A stretch of 64,000 nucleotides of DNA from Streptomyces sp. NBC_01296 (GTDB taxonomy: Bacteria > Actinomycetota > Actinomycetes > Streptomycetales > Streptomycetaceae): positions 5,642,001-5,706,000 of the forward strand of contig NZ_CP130720.1 of assembly GCF_035984415.1 (NCBI RefSeq). The letters are read 5' to 3'. Under the pieces are notes generated by a model. It made no database searches. It saw nothing but the letters and a program-made list of their open reading frames with translations, and was not told the DNA's origin. Positions 17,668-25,632 of this stretch are shown piece after piece. Made by a program: the position numbers and the translations under genes. The stretch's first letter is position 1; the number at the start of each line of letters is the position of its first letter.

Positions 17668-18546
17668 ATGGGGCTCCGGCGGAGCAGGCGGCAGCGCGAG
17701 ACGGGGCAGACGGCGTACGGCGGCACGGGGCACGGCACGGCGTCCGGCACGGCGTACGACACGGGGTCCGGAACGGGGTCCGGTACGGAGTACGACACCA
17801 CCGCCGCCGTCGAGCTGCGCGGCGTACGGCGCGAGTACGGGCGGGGGGCCGCCACCGTGCACGCCCTGCGCGGGATCGACCTCGGCCTGCCGCGCGGCAG
17901 CTTCACCGCCGTGATGGGGCCCTCCGGCTCCGGCAAGTCCACCTTCCTGCAGTGCGCGGCCGGGCTCGACCTGCCCACCGCGGGATCCGTCCGCCTCGGC
18001 GGCACCGAGATCACCGGCATGAACGAGAACGAGCTCACCGAGCTGCGCCGCAGCCGCCTCGGCTTCGTCTTCCAGGCCTTCAATCTGCTGCCTTCCCTCA
18101 CCGTGGAGCAGAACGTGCTGCTCCCGATGCGGCTCGCCGGCGGCCGCCAGGACCGGGCCCGGGCCGCCGACCTGCTCGCCCGCGTCGGCCTCGAGGGCAA
18201 GGGCCGGCGCCGACCCGCCGAGCTCTCCGGCGGCCAGCAGCAGCGCGTCGCCATCGCGCGGGCCCTGGTCACCCGGCCCGACGTCGTCTTCGCCGACGAG
18301 CCCACCGGCGCCCTCGACACCACCACCGCCGCCGAGGTCCTCGGGCTGCTCCGGGCCGCCGTGGACTCCATGGGCGCCACCATCGTCATGGTCACCCACG
18401 ACCCGGCCGCCGCCGCCCACGCCGACCAGGTGCTCTTCCTCGCCGACGGGCTGATCGCGGACCGGCTGCCGCACAGCTCCGCCGCGACCATCGCCGACCG
18501 GATGACCGCCCTCACCGCCCCGGCGTACTCGGGAGCGGCCGCCTGA
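17668..18546 (+). CDS. ABC transporter ATP-binding protein (MacB/LolD type)
   Basis: 292 residues. Complete ATPase: Walker A GPSGSGKS, Q-loop FVFQAFNLLP, signature LSGGQQQR, Walker B VVFADEP and H-loop VTHD. The first 45 residues are an odd low-complexity tail rich in Gly, Thr, Ser and Tyr, encoded by imperfect repeats around 17715-17795; the conserved domain starts near VELRGVRREYGRG. It overlaps the following permease by one base (TGATG), so the pair is translationally coupled and forms one exporter or mechanotransmission complex. Confidence 0.92.
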   Translation: MGLRRSRRQRETGQTAYGGTGHGTASGTAYDTGSGTGSGTEYDTTAAVELRGVRREYGRGAATVHALRGIDLGLPRGSFTAVMGPSGSGKSTFLQCAAGLDLPTAGSVRLGGTEITGMNENELTELRRSRLGFVFQAFNLLPSLTVEQNVLLPMRLAGGRQDRARAADLLARVGLEGKGRRRPAELSGGQQQRVAIARALVTRPDVVFADEPTGALDTTTAAEVLGLLRAAVDSMGATIVMVTHDPAAAAHADQVLFLADGLIADRLPHSSAATIADRMTALTAPAYSGAAA

Positions 18547-20927
18547 TGCTGCTCCGCCCCAACGGCCTGGCCCGGGCTGCGGTCCGCTTCCGCCCCGCCG
18601 CCTTCGCCGGCACCTTCATCGCCCTGCTCATGACCGTCGCCATCGTCTCCGCCTGCGGCATCCTGCTGGAGAGCGGAGCTCGGGCGAGCCTCCCGCCCAC
18701 CCGGTACGCCCAGGCCCCCGTCGTCGTGGCCGCCGACCAGCAGATCCGCCGGCAGGTGGGCAGCGGCGAAGGCTCGTACGAGGAATCCGTGCGGGTACCG
18801 GAGCGGGCCCGGGTCGACGCCGCCCTGCTGGAGCGGCTGGCTCCGCTCGGGCGGGCCGTCCCCGACGTGGTCTTCCCCGTACGGGGGAACGCGGGCCCTG
18901 CCGTGGAGGCTTCGGGTTGGGGGGCGTCGGCCTTCACCGGCGCACGGCTCGGCCGGGGCCGGGCCCCGGTGGCCGCGGACGAGGTCGTGCTCGGTGCGGC
19001 CACGGCTACGGGTGCGGGCGCGGGGTCCGCAGGTGACCGGGTGTCGCTCGACACCCCGGTCGGGAAGCGGGAGTTCCGCGTCGTGGGGCACGCCGACGGC
19101 ACCGGAGTCTGGTTCTCCGACGCCGAGGCCCGCGCCCTCTGCGGGCACCCCGGCGCACTCGACGCCGTCGTCCTGTTCGACGCCGACCCGGCCCGGGTCC
19201 GCGCCGCCGTCGACGGCCGCGCCCAGGTGCTGACCGGCGCCGCCCGCGCCGTGGACCCGCAGCTCGCGGGCGCCAAGGAGTTGCTGATCGGCCTCGGCGG
19301 CTCCTTCGGCGGCACCGCCACCCTCGTCGCCGTCTTCACCGCCGCCGGGACGGTCACGCTCTCCGTCGGGCAGCGTTCCCGCGAGTACGCCCTGCTGCGC
19401 GCGGTCGGAGCCACCCCGCGGCAGATCCGCCGCACCGTCGCCACCGAAGCCCTGCTCGTCGCACCGGTCGCGGGCGCGCTGGGCTGCGTACCCGGAATCG
19501 GCCTCGCCGCCTGGTGGTTCGGGCAGCTCCAGGCCAAGGGCGCGATCCCGGCCGGGGTCGACCTCGCCGTCTCCTGGATCCCCCTGGCCTCGGCCGTCGG
19601 CATCGGCCTCGTCGCCGCCCTGCTCGCCGGCTGGGCCGCCGCCCGCCGGCCCGCCCGGATCCGCCCCGGCCAGGCGCTGGCCGAGGCCGCCGTCGAACGC
19701 CTCCGCCCGGGGTGGATCCGTACGCCGCTCGGCCTCGCGGCCGTGGCCGGCGGGACCGTGTGCGCGGGTCTGGCCGCCGGCGGCTCCGGCGAGGACGCCG
19801 CCAACGCAGCCCTCGGCGTCGTCATGCTCTTCATGCTGGCCGTGGCCCTGCTCGGCCCGCTGATCGCCCGCGCCTGCGCCGCCGTACTCGGCCTCCCGCT
19901 GCGCGCCGCCGGCGGGGCGTCCGGCTCGCTGGCCGCCGCCAACTCCCGGGCCCACGCCCGCCGGCTCGCCTCCGCGATCACTCCGATCGTGCTCGCCATG
20001 GCCTTCTCCTCGACCCTGGTCTTCCTCCAGACCAGCCAGGAACGGGCCGCCCGGCAGCAGCAGGAGGCCGGACTGCTCGCCGACCACGTGATCACCGACC
20101 CGCCCTCCGACGCCCGCGCCGGCGTCGCGATCACCCGTACCTCGGTCCTCGTGATGGCCGGCAGCGGCGGCGAACGCCGACTGCAGTCCGCATCGGCCCA
20201 GGGCGTGGCGGGCGATGTCACCACCGTCCAGGACCTGGGCGTACGCGAGGGCAGCCTCGCCGCGCTCCGACCCGGCACGGTGGCCGTGGACCGCAGCCTC
20301 GCCGACTCCGCGCACGCCGCCGTCGGCGACCGCATCGAACTCCGCCTCCCGGACGGGGCTGCGGCGACTCCCGAGATCGTGGCGGTCTACACCCGCGGCC
20401 TGGGCCTCGGCCAGGTCACCCTCCCCGCGGCCGACCTGACCGGCCACACCACGGCCGGGCGGGCCACCGAGCTGCTGATCCGAGGCCCGGTGCCGGCGGG
20501 CCTCGGCCCGGCGGTGACCGCGTCGGGCTGGACCACGGCCCAGGACCTGGACCGCGAGCTCAACGCCTGGGCCAACACCACCATGGCGGCCGTACTCGGC
20601 GGCTTCGCGGCCGTCGCGGCCGCCAACACCCTCGTGATGACCGTCCTCGACCGCCGCCGCGAGCTGCAGATGCTGCGCCTCGTCGGCTCCACGCGCCGCC
20701 AGGTGTTCCGGATGCTGCGCTGGGAGGCCCTCCTGATCGGCGGCGCGGGCGTCACCCTCGGCAGCGCGATCGCCCTGGCCACGCTGTTCCCGCTGGCCAA
20801 GGCCCTCACCGGGGCGCCGCCGCACATCCCGCCGGTGCTCTACGCCTCCTTCGCGGCGGCGGCCCTGACCCTGGGCCTGACCGCCACCACCCTCCCGGCC
20901 CGCTGGGCCCTCCGCCCAGGAAGGTAG
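18546..20927 (+). CDS. FtsX-like ABC transporter permease
   Basis: 793 residues. It has the duplicated FtsX/MacB permease layout: an N-terminal membrane helix, a large extracellular domain, three helices (about 255-375), a second half starting near GASGSLAAANSRAHARR, another external domain and three C-terminal helices. VGATPRQIRRTV and VGSTRRQVFRML are the paired coupling-helix motifs. It partners with the ATPase at 17668. In Streptomyces such pairs often export peptides or lipids or give antibiotic tolerance; no regulator or two-component system is adjacent to hint at the substrate. Confidence 0.9.
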   Translation: MLLRPNGLARAAVRFRPAAFAGTFIALLMTVAIVSACGILLESGARASLPPTRYAQAPVVVAADQQIRRQVGSGEGSYEESVRVPERARVDAALLERLAPLGRAVPDVVFPVRGNAGPAVEASGWGASAFTGARLGRGRAPVAADEVVLGAATATGAGAGSAGDRVSLDTPVGKREFRVVGHADGTGVWFSDAEARALCGHPGALDAVVLFDADPARVRAAVDGRAQVLTGAARAVDPQLAGAKELLIGLGGSFGGTATLVAVFTAAGTVTLSVGQRSREYALLRAVGATPRQIRRTVATEALLVAPVAGALGCVPGIGLAAWWFGQLQAKGAIPAGVDLAVSWIPLASAVGIGLVAALLAGWAAARRPARIRPGQALAEAAVERLRPGWIRTPLGLAAVAGGTVCAGLAAGGSGEDAANAALGVVMLFMLAVALLGPLIARACAAVLGLPLRAAGGASGSLAAANSRAHARRLASAITPIVLAMAFSSTLVFLQTSQERAARQQQEAGLLADHVITDPPSDARAGVAITRTSVLVMAGSGGERRLQSASAQGVAGDVTTVQDLGVREGSLAALRPGTVAVDRSLADSAHAAVGDRIELRLPDGAAATPEIVAVYTRGLGLGQVTLPAADLTGHTTAGRATELLIRGPVPAGLGPAVTASGWTTAQDLDRELNAWANTTMAAVLGGFAAVAAANTLVMTVLDRRRELQMLRLVGSTRRQVFRMLRWEALLIGGAGVTLGSAIALATLFPLAKALTGAPPHIPPVLYASFAAAALTLGLTATTLPARWALRPGR

Positions 20928-21233
20928 GCCGGTCGCCCCGGGTCGAACCGGATGTGCCGGACACCGTGAGGGTGGTCGGTGGCCAGGTGGTCGGCGAGCT
21001 CCAGCCCGCGCAGCGCCTCCGGACACCCGTCGAGCCGAGCCACCGCGAAGCTCTCCCGCTTCCGCCCGCGCCCGAGCCCGCACTCACGGAGCCCGGCGCA
21101 GTACGGTCCGCCACTCGGCCGGCAGCGCGAACACGCCCTGCCGCCACGCCGACAGGTCCAGGAAGTCCCCGCACCGTGCGTACGCGGTCTGAGTCTTCCC
21201 GCCCCCGAAGGGGCCGTTGACTCAGATGATCAC
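20920..21233 (-). pseudogene. decayed P-loop ATPase (TmrB/AAA-like) remnant
   Basis: A GTG at 21233 overlaps the stop of the DUF4232 gene (GTGA), the usual coupling geometry. The fourth codon is TGA (21222-21224), then translation reads VNGPFGGGKTQTA, a Walker A loop like the MIxWVNGxFGxGKTT start of TmrB-type ATPases. The reading resumes as GDFLDLSAWRQGV, meets another stop near 21082, and continues in a shifted frame as ESFAVARLDGCPEALRGLE...ADHLATDH, resembling the family's C-terminus. About 314 bp against an expected 550 or so, so it is internally deleted, frameshifted and stop-bearing. Confidence 0.6.
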
Positions 21234-21835
21234 CGGGCCGCCGCCTTCCAGGGGCTGATCCCGAGCTTCCCGGTGTTCCCGAGATCGACGGAGTGGCGGA
21301 GCTCCAGCTGGAGGCGGGGCGCACCGGGCTGCGGGGTCACGTCCAGCACCCACCCCTCGGCGGCGGGCACCGTGGAGTCGGTCACCAGGTTCCGCCACAC
21401 CATGGCGAGGGTGGCCGCCTGGCCGGGCCGGAGCTCCACCCTCTGCGGGGCACCCTCCACACCGGTCGGCGCCGACGTGATCTCCTCCGACCCGTGCACG
21501 ACCGCGACTTCCACCGGGGCCCGCTTCTTGTCCAGCAGCCGGATCTCCGGATAGCCCTCGAGCACGTACGGCTGCGTGCCGCAGTTGACCAGCTGGATGT
21601 CCGCCACCCGAAGCCCCATCGCTGCATCCCCGTTCCCCTCGGACAACCGCACCCCGCCCTCGGGACAGTCCGCCTGCGCCCCTGCCCCCGACGGGGTGGG
21701 ACGGACGGACGGCGCAGCCCCCGCCCACGTGGGCCCCGGCGCAGCCTCGGGCGCGGGCGGCGTATCGCACCCCACGACCACCCCCGCCAAGACGGCGCCC
21801 CCGACAACCCCCGCCACCCACCGCAAGCTCACCAT
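21230..21835 (-). CDS. DUF4232 lipoprotein
   Basis: 201 residues. The signal peptide ends in a lipobox (VVGC, Cys at about 23), followed by a Pro/Ala-rich linker. The DUF4232 domain shows RVADIQLVNCGTQPYVLEGYPEIRLLD and a WRNLVTD block. It is predicted to be anchored on the outer face of the membrane. Streptomyces carry many paralogues without known function. Its stop overlaps the start of the decayed ATPase remnant downstream. Confidence 0.8.
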   Translation of the reverse strand: MVSLRWVAGVVGGAVLAGVVVGCDTPPAPEAAPGPTWAGAAPSVRPTPSGAGAQADCPEGGVRLSEGNGDAAMGLRVADIQLVNCGTQPYVLEGYPEIRLLDKKRAPVEVAVVHGSEEITSAPTGVEGAPQRVELRPGQAATLAMVWRNLVTDSTVPAAEGWVLDVTPQPGAPRLQLELRHSVDLGNTGKLGISPWKAAAR

Positions 21836-21861
21836 TCCCCGACCCTACGACCCCACCCGCA

Positions 21862-21990
21862 ACTTCAGCCTCGCCGGCGTTTGAGGCGCGGGGTCCGGGG
21901 CGGAGCCCCGGAAAGCCCGGGCGCAGCCCGGGGCCGCTCGCGCAGCGGCGCCGCACACCACGCGGGGCCCCGGGGGCGGGCCCCGGGACC
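21862..21990. repeat. GC-rich intergenic repeat with nested hairpins
   Basis: The stretch begins CCTCGCCGGCGTTTGAGGCG, a phrase I recognise as a dispersed intergenic element in many Streptomyces genomes. It contains stacked palindromes: TCCGGGGC/GCCCCGGA at 21894-21912, GCCCGGGC/GCCCGGGG around 21915-21933 and GGCCCCGGGGGCGGGCCCC around 21966-21985. It lies between divergent genes (21835 and 22055) and has no coding appearance. Confidence 0.6.
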
Positions 21991-22054
21991 CGGCCGGGCC
22001 AATCACCCCCGATTGGCCGGTCCGCCGCGCCCGGCGGATCCCTACCGTGCCCCC

Positions 22055-23443
22055 ATGAACCGCATGCTGGCCGCCGACCTCGCCCGCCTCCCCGACCTCC
22101 TGGAGGCCACCCGCCGTACCGCCGCCGACGCCCTCGGAGCCCTGGACGCCCGTCCCGTCGTACCGCCCGCCGGGCCCCCGCGGGACCCCGAGCCCCTGCC
22201 GGAGCACGCGGCCGGCACGGAATCGGCCCTCACCGCCTTCGCGGAGCGCTGGGCACCCCGCCTCTCCGCCTCCGCCGGCCCCCGCTACCTCGGCTTCGTC
22301 ACCGGCGGCGCCACCCCCGCCGCCCTCGCCGGGGACTGGCTGACCGCCGTCCACGACCAGAACTCCAACTCCGCCCTGGACGGCGCCGGCCAGGACCTCG
22401 AACGCGAAACGATCACCTGGCTCCGCGCGCTCTTCGGCCTCACCGCCGCCCACACCGGCACCTTCGTCAGCGGCGCCACCCTGTCCAACACCACCGGCCT
22501 CGCCATCGCCCGCGAGTGGCTCGGCGAACGCCTCGGCGTCTCCCCCTCCGAGGACGGCGCGGCAGCCCTCGGCCCCGTCCGCGTCCTGTCCGGAGCCCCG
22601 CACTCCTCCATCGCCAAGGCCCTCTCCGTCCTCGGCCTCGGCCGCAGCTCCCTCGTCGCCGTCCCCACCCTCCCCGGCCGCGAGGCCGTCGACCCCGCCG
22701 CCCTCGACCGGGCCCTCGCCGACACCCCCGGCCCGGCCGTCGTCGTCGCCAACGCCGGCACCGTCAACACCGTGGACTTCGACGACCTCCGCGCCATCGC
22801 CGCCCTCCGCGAACGCCACGCGTTCTGGCTCCACACCGACGCCGCCTTCGGCGCCTTCGCCGCCCTCTCCCCGGAGCACGCCCACCTCGCCGCCGGCCTC
22901 GACGCCTCCGACTCCCTCTGCATCGACCTGCACAAGTGGCTGAACGTCCCCTACGACAGCGCCGTCCAGTTCACCCGCCGCCAAGACCTCCAGGCCCGCG
23001 TCTTCCAGAACGCCGCCGCCTACCTCGGCCCCCTGGGCGAGCGCCCCGACCTCGTCCACCTCACCCCCGAGAACTCGCACCGGCTGCGCGCCCTCGCCGC
23101 CTGGTTCACCCTCCGCGCGTACGGCCGCGAAGGCCACCGCGAGATCGTCGAGCGGGACATCGCCTGCGCCCGGGCCCTCGGCGCCGCACTCGAGCAGGAC
23201 CCGGCCTTCCGCCTCCTCGCCCCGGTCCGCCTGAACGTCGTCTGCTTCACCCTCGCCGAGGACCCCACCCCGGCCCGCCTGACGGCCCTCCGGGAGGCGG
23301 TGCAGGAGGAGGTCTTCGTCACCCCCACCGTCTACGCGGGAACACCTGCCCTGCGCGCAGCGTTCTCCAACTGGCGCACCACGCAAGCGGATGTACGCCG
23401 GGCCGCACAGGCCCTGCGTACGGCGGAGAAGGGGACGGTATGA
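22055..23443 (+). CDS. PLP-dependent group II decarboxylase/aminotransferase-fold enzyme
   Basis: 462 residues. The cofactor lysine is Lys294 in CIDLHKWLN, with HTDAAFGAF upstream as the PLP-ring Asp motif. The family covers aromatic L-amino-acid, glutamate, tyrosine and diaminobutyrate decarboxylases; FVTGGATPAALAGDWLTAVHDQN near residue 85 is typical of the actinobacterial branch annotated as aspartate aminotransferase-like or decarboxylase. Soluble enzyme. Its stop overlaps the next gene's ATG by four bases. Exact substrate not determinable, and no biosynthetic cluster surrounds it. Confidence 0.82.
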   Translation: MNRMLAADLARLPDLLEATRRTAADALGALDARPVVPPAGPPRDPEPLPEHAAGTESALTAFAERWAPRLSASAGPRYLGFVTGGATPAALAGDWLTAVHDQNSNSALDGAGQDLERETITWLRALFGLTAAHTGTFVSGATLSNTTGLAIAREWLGERLGVSPSEDGAAALGPVRVLSGAPHSSIAKALSVLGLGRSSLVAVPTLPGREAVDPAALDRALADTPGPAVVVANAGTVNTVDFDDLRAIAALRERHAFWLHTDAAFGAFAALSPEHAHLAAGLDASDSLCIDLHKWLNVPYDSAVQFTRRQDLQARVFQNAAAYLGPLGERPDLVHLTPENSHRLRALAAWFTLRAYGREGHREIVERDIACARALGAALEQDPAFRLLAPVRLNVVCFTLAEDPTPARLTALREAVQEEVFVTPTVYAGTPALRAAFSNWRTTQADVRRAAQALRTAEKGTV

Positions 23444-23904
23444 CGCAACGGCAGCAGCAACCACTGACCCTGCTCGAGGTCGAGGCCCTGGCGCGCTCCG
23501 CGCACGAGGGCCAGACCGACAAGGCCGGCCGGCCGTACGCCGAGCACCTCGCGGCGGTCGCGGAGGGAGTCCGCACCCGCGGCGGCAGTGCGGAGCAGCA
23601 GGCGGCGGCCTGGCTGCACGACGCCGTCGAGGACGACGCGCTCAGCCGGGAGTGGCTCGATTCCGCCTCTCTGCCCCAGCCGGTGAAGGACATGGTCCTG
23701 GCGGTCACCAAGCGACCCGGCGAGCCGGTGGAGGAGTATGCGGCCCGGATCCTCGCCACCCCGGGCGCCCTCCTGGTGAAGGAGGCCGACCTGGCGCACA
23801 ACGCGGACCCCGTACGGCTCTCCGTACTGGACGGCCCCACCCGGGAACGGCTGTCCGCGAAGTACGCATATGTCCGCTCGCTTCTCGGCCTCACCGCGCC
23901 ATGA
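23440..23904 (+). CDS. HD-domain phosphohydrolase (RelA/SpoT hydrolase-like)
   Basis: 154 residues. It resembles the metal-dependent HD domain of (p)ppGpp hydrolases: AHEGQTDKAGRPYAEHL (His22, His36), AWLHDAVEDD (His60-Asp61) and LVKEADLAHNADP. It is about the size of small stand-alone hydrolases such as Mesh1, but no synthetase domain is present. It is coupled to the PLP enzyme by an ATGA overlap. A nucleotide pyrophosphohydrolase role is inferred, not shown. Confidence 0.75.
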   Translation: MTQRQQQPLTLLEVEALARSAHEGQTDKAGRPYAEHLAAVAEGVRTRGGSAEQQAAAWLHDAVEDDALSREWLDSASLPQPVKDMVLAVTKRPGEPVEEYAARILATPGALLVKEADLAHNADPVRLSVLDGPTRERLSAKYAYVRSLLGLTAP

Positions 23905-24080
23905 CCCCGGCCCCGTGCCCGAAATATGTCCGGCGCACGGGCGGTTGGCGGGAAAGCGCTGACGCCGATTCGCCACGGGGCGGATAGCCGGGGCCCGTTG
24001 GTGGGAGGATGGTCCATGTGGGGGCGCGCGCGGCCGTGCGCCCCAGGCCGACCAGGGGACGACCGAAGGTGTGATCAGTA

Positions 24081-24275
24081 GTGGCCATTTCGCTGTCAGT
24101 GGTGGTTCTGTTGGCGGTCATCCTGGTGGTGCTCGTCCGCGGGAACCACATCAAGGCCGGCCCCGCGATCGTCGCGGTCCTCTTCGGCTTCTTCCTGGCG
24201 TCCAGCTCGATCGCCCCGGACGTCAACCGTTTCCTCAACTCCCTCGCCGACACCATCGCGGGCATCAAGCTCTAG
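24081..24275 (+). CDS. small membrane protein
   Basis: 64 residues, GTG start. Two membrane segments: residues 3-19 (LSVVVLLAVILVVLV) and about 27-43 (GPAIVAVLFGFFLASSSI), joined by RGNHIKAG, then an amphipathic tail ending in AGIKL. I recall similar short proteins in other streptomycetes but no function. It ends 7 bp from the convergent DUF4231 gene. Confidence 0.6.
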   Translation: MAISLSVVVLLAVILVVLVRGNHIKAGPAIVAVLFGFFLASSSIAPDVNRFLNSLADTIAGIKL

Positions 24276-24282
24276 GGGAATC

Positions 24283-24759
24283 TCAGGGAGTGCCGGCCGC
24301 CCGCCGGTACTCCAGGTCCGCGTTCACCTGGCCGCTCAGCGTCATGACGTTGAGGGTGGCCGAATTCTCGTTGGCGATCGCCCTCTCCACCCGGGACACG
24401 AGCACCGTGAACGCATCGGCCTCGGACAGCCCGGCGTACGGACCGACCCCGGTCTCGAAGTAGATCCGCTCGTGCCCCAGCAGCTGCTCGGTCGACCGGT
24501 AGTTCTTCCACTGCTCCCGGTGGTGGTACACGCTCTCGAGTGACACGGAGACGACCACGAGCAGGCTGAGCACGGTGGCGGCGACCCGGGAGAACGGCAC
24601 GTCGAGATTGACCAGCACGGGCACGAGCGCCCCGGCGACGACCGACAGGGTCCGCATCCGCACGTGCACGGCCTTGCTCCGTACGGCCTTGCGGTCGTAC
24701 CACGCCTGGTACTGACACAGCCGCGTCTCGACGTACCCCTGCGCCGCCACCCCCGACAT
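24283..24759 (-). CDS. DUF4231 (SLATT-like) two-helix membrane protein
   Basis: 158 residues. The N-terminal helix YVETRLCQYQAWYDRKA, two adjacent membrane spans (about 40-75: VVAGALVPVLV and VLSLLVVVSVS) and a C-terminal amphipathic helix (YHHREQWKNYRSTEQLLGHERIYFETG, shown broken here as its key blocks HREQWKNYR and ERIYFETGVGPY) match DUF4231. That family falls in the SLATT superfamily of two-TM proteins, some of which are proposed pore-forming effectors of nucleotide-signal defence. No nucleotidyltransferase or SLOG partner is beside it. The start is either ATG 24759 or GTG 24783. Confidence 0.7.
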   Translation of the reverse strand: MSGVAAQGYVETRLCQYQAWYDRKAVRSKAVHVRMRTLSVVAGALVPVLVNLDVPFSRVAATVLSLLVVVSVSLESVYHHREQWKNYRSTEQLLGHERIYFETGVGPYAGLSEADAFTVLVSRVERAIANENSATLNVMTLSGQVNADLEYRRAAGTP

Positions 24760-24961
24760 GCGGGGAGTACACAACCTCCCCACACCGCCGTCAAGACCAT
24801 CCGCGAGATGCCGTGCGGCACGCCGGACGATAGGCTTGAAGCGGCATTAATACGGCGTAACGGAGCGAATCTTCCTCCTCGGCGCCCCGCGCGGCCGCTG
24901 CCGCGGGTATCGGAGCCGTCACGCCTCACCGGCCGCACCCCCAGCGTCCAAGGCAGGTTGA

Positions 24962-25282
24962 ATGATGAACCGGACACGTCGTCTTGCAGCACTCACACTG
25001 TTGGTTGCCCCCGCCCTCGCACTGGGCCCCGCCGTTGCCGCACACGCCGCGGCCCCCGCGGCCGCGAAGTGCAACGTCGAGGTGGATTCGGCGGGCAAGT
25101 ACCACGTGTGGGGTACGGGATTCCCCGCCGCCACGACGGTGACCTACTCCGGCTCGACCTCGGGCTCGGTCCCCATCGACAAGTCGGGAAGGTTCGACCT
25201 CGGCGGTCTGAGCGGCGGCAAGTACGTCGTCAAGACGGCCGACGGCAAGACCACGGTCACCTGCGCGATGGTCAACCACTGA
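24962..25282 (+). CDS. small secreted protein
   Basis: 106 residues. A signal peptide (about 30 residues ending AAHAAA) precedes a compact 75-residue domain with two cysteines (CNVEV...VTCAMVNH) likely bridging its first and last strands. The Gly-rich strands (GSVPIDKSGRFDLGGLSGGKYVV) suggest an Ig-like beta sandwich. AAGGCAGG precedes the double ATG. Function unknown. A hairpin and the displaced tRNA-Gly 3' half follow. Confidence 0.7.
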   Translation: MMNRTRRLAALTLLVAPALALGPAVAAHAAAPAAAKCNVEVDSAGKYHVWGTGFPAATTVTYSGSTSGSVPIDKSGRFDLGGLSGGKYVVKTADGKTTVTCAMVNH

Positions 25283-25298
25283 GACCCGCAACGAAAGA

Positions 25299-25336
25299 GG
25301 GCCAGGCAGAGGAAACATCCTCTGACCTGGCCCTTC
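25299..25336. terminator. hairpin beside attL (displaced tRNA-Gly terminator)
   Basis: Stem GGGCCAGG(C)AGAGGA with its complement, one bulge. It matches the hairpin beside the intact tRNA-Gly (33001-33039) and now terminates the 24962 gene. Confidence 0.75.
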
Positions 25337-25340
25337 GTCG

Positions 25341-25387
25341 TTCAGAGCGGGCGACGGGAATCGAACCCGCATAGCTAGTTTGGAAGA
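25341..25387. repeat. attL: tRNA-Gly 3'-half copy
   Basis: 47 bp identical to 33045-33091 except A at 25371 versus G at 33075. It holds the tRNA-Gly sequence from the anticodon loop to the 3' end. Weaker similarity extends left to 25290 (about 90 of 98 bases in all). To the right identity stops abruptly at 25388, the element boundary. It is not a complete tRNA. Confidence 0.9.
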
Positions 25388-25632
25388 TCGCGTACGCACC
25401 TCCTGCCCTAGCAGCCACCCCACTGACCTGCACGTTCCCACCGGCCTCCCCGCAGTTCCCCGAGACTCCCCATGCGGAGCCATCCCACCAGGCACGCGGG
25501 GGGCACGTCGGCTAGGGCACGGGCAGCATCTGATCCGTAGGCGCGTTCACCCCGGATGCGTGCCCCGTGGACAGGGTCCGAAGGTCGGCGGAGCGGGTGG
25601 GTGGCGGTGCCTCCAGGGCTGCACGGCGGTGT
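25388..25632. other. element left end, non-coding, with arm-type repeats
   Basis: I see no gene here. GGCACGCGGGGGGCACGTCG at 25491-25510 matches 32955-32974 near the right end in 18 of 20 bases; a further GGGCACG occurs at 25515-25521. These are candidate integrase arm sites, which would flank the core on the excised circle. Confidence 0.55.

Noticed and set aside
22055..23904. Part of a natural-product gene cluster
   Set aside because: A PLP decarboxylase and an HD protein alone, with no synthetase, tailoring enzyme or exporter operon linked to them.
25341..25387. A second tRNA-Gly gene
   Set aside because: Only the 3' half is present; identity stops in the anticodon loop, so it is an att remnant.
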